A program made the translations under genes and the position numbers. Below are positions 7,546 to 12,561 of a DNA stretch of 12,561 nucleotides, in pieces. The DNA comes from Polyrhizophydium stewartii (Eukaryota > Chytridiomycota > Chytridiomycetes > Rhizophydiales), in NCBI GenBank assembly GCA_027604665.1, contig JADGIZ010000508.1:1-12561 (forward strand). The letters run 5' to 3'. Numbering within the stretch: the first letter of the stretch is position 1; each line of letters opens with the position of its first letter. The notes under the pieces were generated by a model that saw only the letters and a list, made by a program, of their open reading frames with translations, was not told the DNA's origin and ran no database searches.

Positions 7546-7758
7546 GAGTGCGGCGGGAACGGCAACAGGACGGGACGCGGGAAGTCTCGTGGACGTGGGA
7601 GATTTGCGGAAAGGTCCTGGCCAAATCCCACTGGCGTGCTTTGTGCACCGTCGCAGCGCGGGCTGGGGGCGGACAGGGCACACAACTTTCTGTTTGAAGA
7701 GTGAATGTTCAAGGAAGGAGAGCGTGCAAGGGCAAGCCGGGCGGGCAGACGGCCGCGC
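7546..7758 (-). promoter_or_regulatory. Cyclin promoter / acyl-CoA synthetase 3' flank
   Basis: 213 bp between tandem minus-strand genes, holding the acyl-CoA synthetase 3' UTR and the cyclin promoter and leader. I see no TATA box, no strong repeat and no convincing extra ORF. A short AT-richer patch containing GAATGTTC lies near 7700-7712. Confidence 0.5.
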
Positions 7759-10700
7759 TCAGGACGAGTTGATCTCGGCGTACATGGCCTCAATGTGCCT
7801 CTCGTACGCCTTCTTGGCCTCGTGACGCTACATCGTAAGCGGATTTGTCAGCAACGTCACAGATTCCGCTCGCTGGGATCCGGACGCAAAGCAAAAAGGC
7901 TCACCTTGAGCTTAAAAGTCGGCGACAGAAGGCCGTTGTCGGCCGAGAAGGGCTCGTGCTCAAGGTGGATGTTCTTGACGTGCTCAAAGCCCTTGAGGTC
8001 GTTGGCCTTGCCAAAGTCGGTGAGCACCTTGATGAGAGTCTTCTTGATCTTCTCCTCACGGCAGATCTCCTGCAGAGACTTGCCCTTGATGTCGTGCGTC
8101 TCGGCCCACTTGGGGAACTGGTCGGCGTCGGGCACTGGTGATTGCAGCGGCGGGTCAGCGAGGCCCTATCTGGCGCAGATACATACCAGGGGGCGTGGTG
8201 ATTGTACCAACGATTGCCACGACGGTCGACTGAAGGCTGTCGCCGTACACAAACGCCTGGGCGACAAGCTCGTGCTTTTGGTAGACCATCTCAATCCTGC
8301 GTTAGAGAGTCAGGTGGGTCAGCACGCGCCAACCAAGTACATGATCGGCGCCTCGCGAGCACCCACTTTTCGGGGGCAATGTATTCGCCCTGCGAGAGCT
8401 TGAAGATGCTGCACAGCGGGATGGGCGATCCAGTCAGCACACACAGAGTGAGGGGTTGAGGCGTGCAGGTGTGTGTGCTTGCAAGAAGCACGCACTGCTT
8501 GACACGGTCAATGATCTTGAGGCGGCCCATCGAGTCCCACTCGCCAACGTCACCTGTGTGGCACCAGCCGTCTGCGTCCAGGACCTCGGCGGTCTTGTCC
8601 GGCGCCTTGTAGTATCCCTTGAAGACGCCAGTGCCACGGATGCAAATCTCGCCGCGCGGGTTGGGCGTGTCCTTTGAAGTGTAGCCGAGCTGCGGCACGT
8701 CGAACAGCTTAATTTCCGAGTGCGGCATCGGCACGCCGGTGTGGCCCGAGCTCAGGTCTTGCTTGACCGTCTGCAGGGTGCGTCAGCAGTGGCCGACGCA
8801 AAAGGAGGGTTGACAAACAAAGCTCACTCACGCAGGCAGCGCCGCCGGAAGTCTCGGTCTGGCCATAGCCCTGGGTGACCTCGACCGAGAAGCAGATGCG
8901 CAAAAAGTCCATGACGTCGGCCGACATTGGGGCTGCGCCGGTGAGCATCCACCTGACGCGACCGCCGAGCCTGGCGCGGACTTTGGAAAAGACGAGGGCG
9001 TCCCAGAGCATGTGGGTGTTGTGTCCGTGGCGCAAGTTCTCCTTCTTGGCGGCATAGGCATAGTTGAAGAGGGCCGACGCAATGCCACCCGCGCTCTTTG
9101 CGCTGGCGAGGACCTTGTCGTAGATCCGGTTGTAAAGACGCGGGACAGATGCAAACATGGTGGGCTTGAGTTCGATGGCGTCGTCGAGCAACTTGAGGGT
9201 GTCTCCTTGATAGAAGCCGATGCTTCCACCGGCGTAGATCACAACGCACTGCACGATGCGCTCAAAGACGTGGGCAAGAGGCAGATACGAGAGATAGACC
9301 TCCGAGGCCGTGACCGTGGGGATGACGCCGAGCTCCATGAGGCGACGAGCACCGGTGCTGAACGACAAGAGGTTCTCGTGTGTTAGGATGACGCCCTTGG
9401 GAGTGCCCGTCGTGCCTGTGCAGAGAGGCGTTGTGCTGGTCAGACGGCTGTTGCCGCCCGCTCAACGCGGCGCCGTGTGCACTCACCGCTGGTGTAGCAG
9501 ATGGTGGCGATCGTGTCCTTAGTGCACGGGTACGGCTTCTGCGGGGCGTCGGAGCCCTCGAGCTCGAGTTGCACAAACGTGGTGACCTTGAAGCCGGCGT
9601 CGGTGGCGCTCTTGAGGAGGTCGTCCGTGGGCGTGTCCATGAGGATGATGGTCTGGATGACCTTGACCTTTGCGGCCATGCCGACGAGGGTCTTGACCTT
9701 GTCGGCGGTGGTCATGACGATGGAGGCCGAAGTCTGGCCGACAATGAACTCGATGGCCTCCTCGCCGAGGGTGTCGTAGAGCGGCACGGTGACGGCGCCG
9801 AGCATGAGGACAGCTTGCTCGCCAATCACCTGAACGAGCCGGGGTCAGCGCGATGCGAGGGAACACCCCGCCCCGATCACGGGCCGCAGCCAAGCGTGGG
9901 CACAGTGGGACGGGCGGCGGAACTTGCGGATCACCGGGCGGCACGTGCTTACCCACTCGGCCCTGTTGATGGAGAAGAGGCAGACGTTGTCGTTTGGCTT
10001 GACGCCGCGCTTGGCGAGGCCGGAGCTGCAGGGGCAAGGGGTCAGCGCGGGGCAGAGGCCGCGTTGGGCGGCGCAGACAGGGGAGACGCACGCCAGGTTC
10101 TGGACCCGCTTGAGCACCTCGTTGTATGTCTGCCAGACATATGGGCCTGGATGCCGCGGGTCGCGGTGGCGCAGGCACGGGGACAGGGCGGGCAGCAAGC
10201 GCGTGAGCATGGGGCACGCGACCGGGGTTGGGCGGAGGCGGAAGCGGGCGGATGCGGAGACACGGCCGGACGAGCGGCGCAGCTGCAGGCGCAGACGCAG
10301 GCGCAGGCGCAACGCACCGGCGACGCCGTTGGTCACGGCGCGGGTGCCCAGGAACGGCTTGTCGCCTGGCAGCGGACAGACGGGCGGCGATAGGCGGTCG
10401 GGCGTCAGCGGGGTCAGCGGGCAGGCGGCTGCCGGAGGCGACGGGCGGAGCGCAGACGCACCCGAGGTGGCCACGCCGGCCAGAAAGTTGTCATGGACGT
10501 TGTGGACGCCCGGCATCATGCTGACCAGCGGGTCCGCGACGGTGCCGTAGTAGCGGCGCGGCTGCGGGGCGGCGGAGGAGGCCGTCAGCTCGTGTGTGGG
10601 AGGGGCTGTTGGACGGCGGACGCGGCAGCCACGGCGCCACGGCGGGCGGCGGCGCGGCGGCCGGCGGAGCGGGCGGGCGGCGGACGACGCACCCTGCCCT

Positions 10701-10788
10701 CGCCGTCCTTGTGCGGGGCGGTCTCGACTTCGGCGGAGTACGAGTCGGGCGCAGCGGTGCTCTTCCCAAACAGCGACATCAGCGACAT
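7759..10788 (-). CDS. FAA1: Long-chain acyl-CoA synthetase (Faa-like), 12 exons
   Basis: ATP-dependent activation of long-chain fatty acids to acyl-CoA for lipid synthesis, remodelling or beta-oxidation. Exons on the minus strand: 10693-10788, 10462-10561, 10318-10365, 10092-10146, 9953-10025, 9487-9829, 8832-9415, 8496-8770, 8367-8408, 8187-8296, 7905-8134, 7759-7827; 2025 nt, 674 aa, every phase consistent. Family landmarks: [10 protein letters not shown] near the N-terminus; [10 protein letters not shown]; the AMP-binding P-loop [14 protein letters not shown] (about 233-246, split by an intron after YTSG); [18 protein letters not shown] (421-427); the fatty-acyl-CoA signature [13 protein letters not shown] (500-512); and [13 protein letters not shown] (527-539). 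The C-terminus (AEINSS) is not a PTS1 peroxisomal signal, and no clear transmembrane segment is seen. An alternative start is Met4. It lies in tandem with, and downstream of, the ethanolamine-phosphate cytidylyltransferase gene. Confidence 0.95.
10147..10317 (-). other. Atypical intron 3 of the acyl-CoA synthetase with hexamer repeat
   Basis: This 171-nt intron joins TNGVAG to PYVWQT. It has a normal GTGCGT donor and CAG acceptor but no CTGA-core branch site. The nearest match is CTCAC. Four tandem copies of the hexamer GCAGRC (plus-strand reading; one is GCAGAC) lie at 10285-10308, close to the donor. Confidence 0.6.
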
Positions 10789-10934
10789 GGCCAGAGCTCC
10801 GGAAAGCTGCGATCGATCCCTCGCGCGCGGATCGGTGGACGGAGGTGGCTCAGCGCGTAATCTCATGCATGAATTCATTGGAGACGGCCGCGCCAGGCGG
10901 CGGGGCGGCGGAGGTGGCGGGCGGCGGGCGCCCT
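10789..10934 (-). promoter_or_regulatory. Acyl-CoA synthetase promoter / cytidylyltransferase 3' flank
   Basis: 146 bp between two tandem minus-strand genes. It contains a perfect 10-bp palindrome ATGAATTCAT at 10869-10878 overlapping ATGCAT (10865-10870), the only AT-rich patch. On the minus strand it also carries AATGAA (10879-10874), about 55 nt beyond the upstream gene's stop, which may be its poly(A) signal. No TATA box is seen near the acyl-CoA synthetase ATG. Confidence 0.5.
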
Positions 10935-12560
<1,626 letters not shown>

Positions 12561-12561
12561 G

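Noticed and set aside
7546..7793. Unspliced upstream extension of the cyclin frame to 7793
   Set aside because: It overlaps the acyl-CoA synthetase stop region and lacks conservation. The spliced start at 7545 has a good donor, branch site, acceptor and phase.

Overview
This is an ordinary but very compact stretch of a GC-rich, intron-rich nuclear genome. The gene content points to a fungus: a type-I phosducin-like protein, an Rrg7-type mitochondrial protein and a Pcl/PHO80-type cyclin occur together. The splicing grammar (introns of 52-196 nt, CTGA-core branch site usually close to the first downstream AG) and the compactness suggest a GC-rich basidiomycete, for example a Malassezia-like or Microbotryomycete yeast. 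The lineage is inference from gene families and intron style, not from a search. No prokaryotic operon, CRISPR array, transposon, tRNA or rRNA is visible.

From left to right the window holds seven supported protein genes: FEN1 flap endonuclease (-, 411-2375, 10 exons); mitochondrial-type methionine aminopeptidase (+, 2578-3954, 5 exons); phosducin-like protein (-, 3979-4998, no intron); Rrg7-like restriction-endonuclease-fold protein (+, 5045-5785, no intron); Pcl/PHO80-type cyclin (-, 5871-7545, 2 exons); long-chain acyl-CoA synthetase (-, 7759-10788, 12 exons); and the 3' part of ethanolamine-phosphate cytidylyltransferase (-, 10935-12537, 6 exons in view, 5' end outside the window). A weak candidate first exon of an eighth gene runs off the left edge on the minus strand. 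Each exon chain was worked out by hand. Every junction keeps reading phase, and the conserved family motifs continue across the junctions.

Genes are packed tightly. Stop-to-stop gaps are 24 bp (MetAP/phosducin-like) and 85 bp (Rrg7-like/cyclin). Start-to-start gaps are 202 bp (FEN1/MetAP) and 46 bp (phosducin-like/Rrg7-like). The tandem minus-strand genes are separated by 146 bp and 213 bp. The genes do not form one pathway. Two themes recur: two predicted mitochondrial proteins (MetAP, Rrg7-like) flank the phosducin-like gene, and two lipid genes (phosphatidylethanolamine branch of the Kennedy pathway, fatty-acid activation) lie in tandem.

I do not see an undescribed biological system. The unusual signals are in gene structure: a 14-nt internal microexon, a 13-nt first coding exon, a GC-AG intron, donors dominated by GTGCGN with an invariant +5 G in all 30 introns, intron repeats that stretch or duplicate the branch-site region, near-zero intergenic spacing, and a possible AATGAA 3'-end element.
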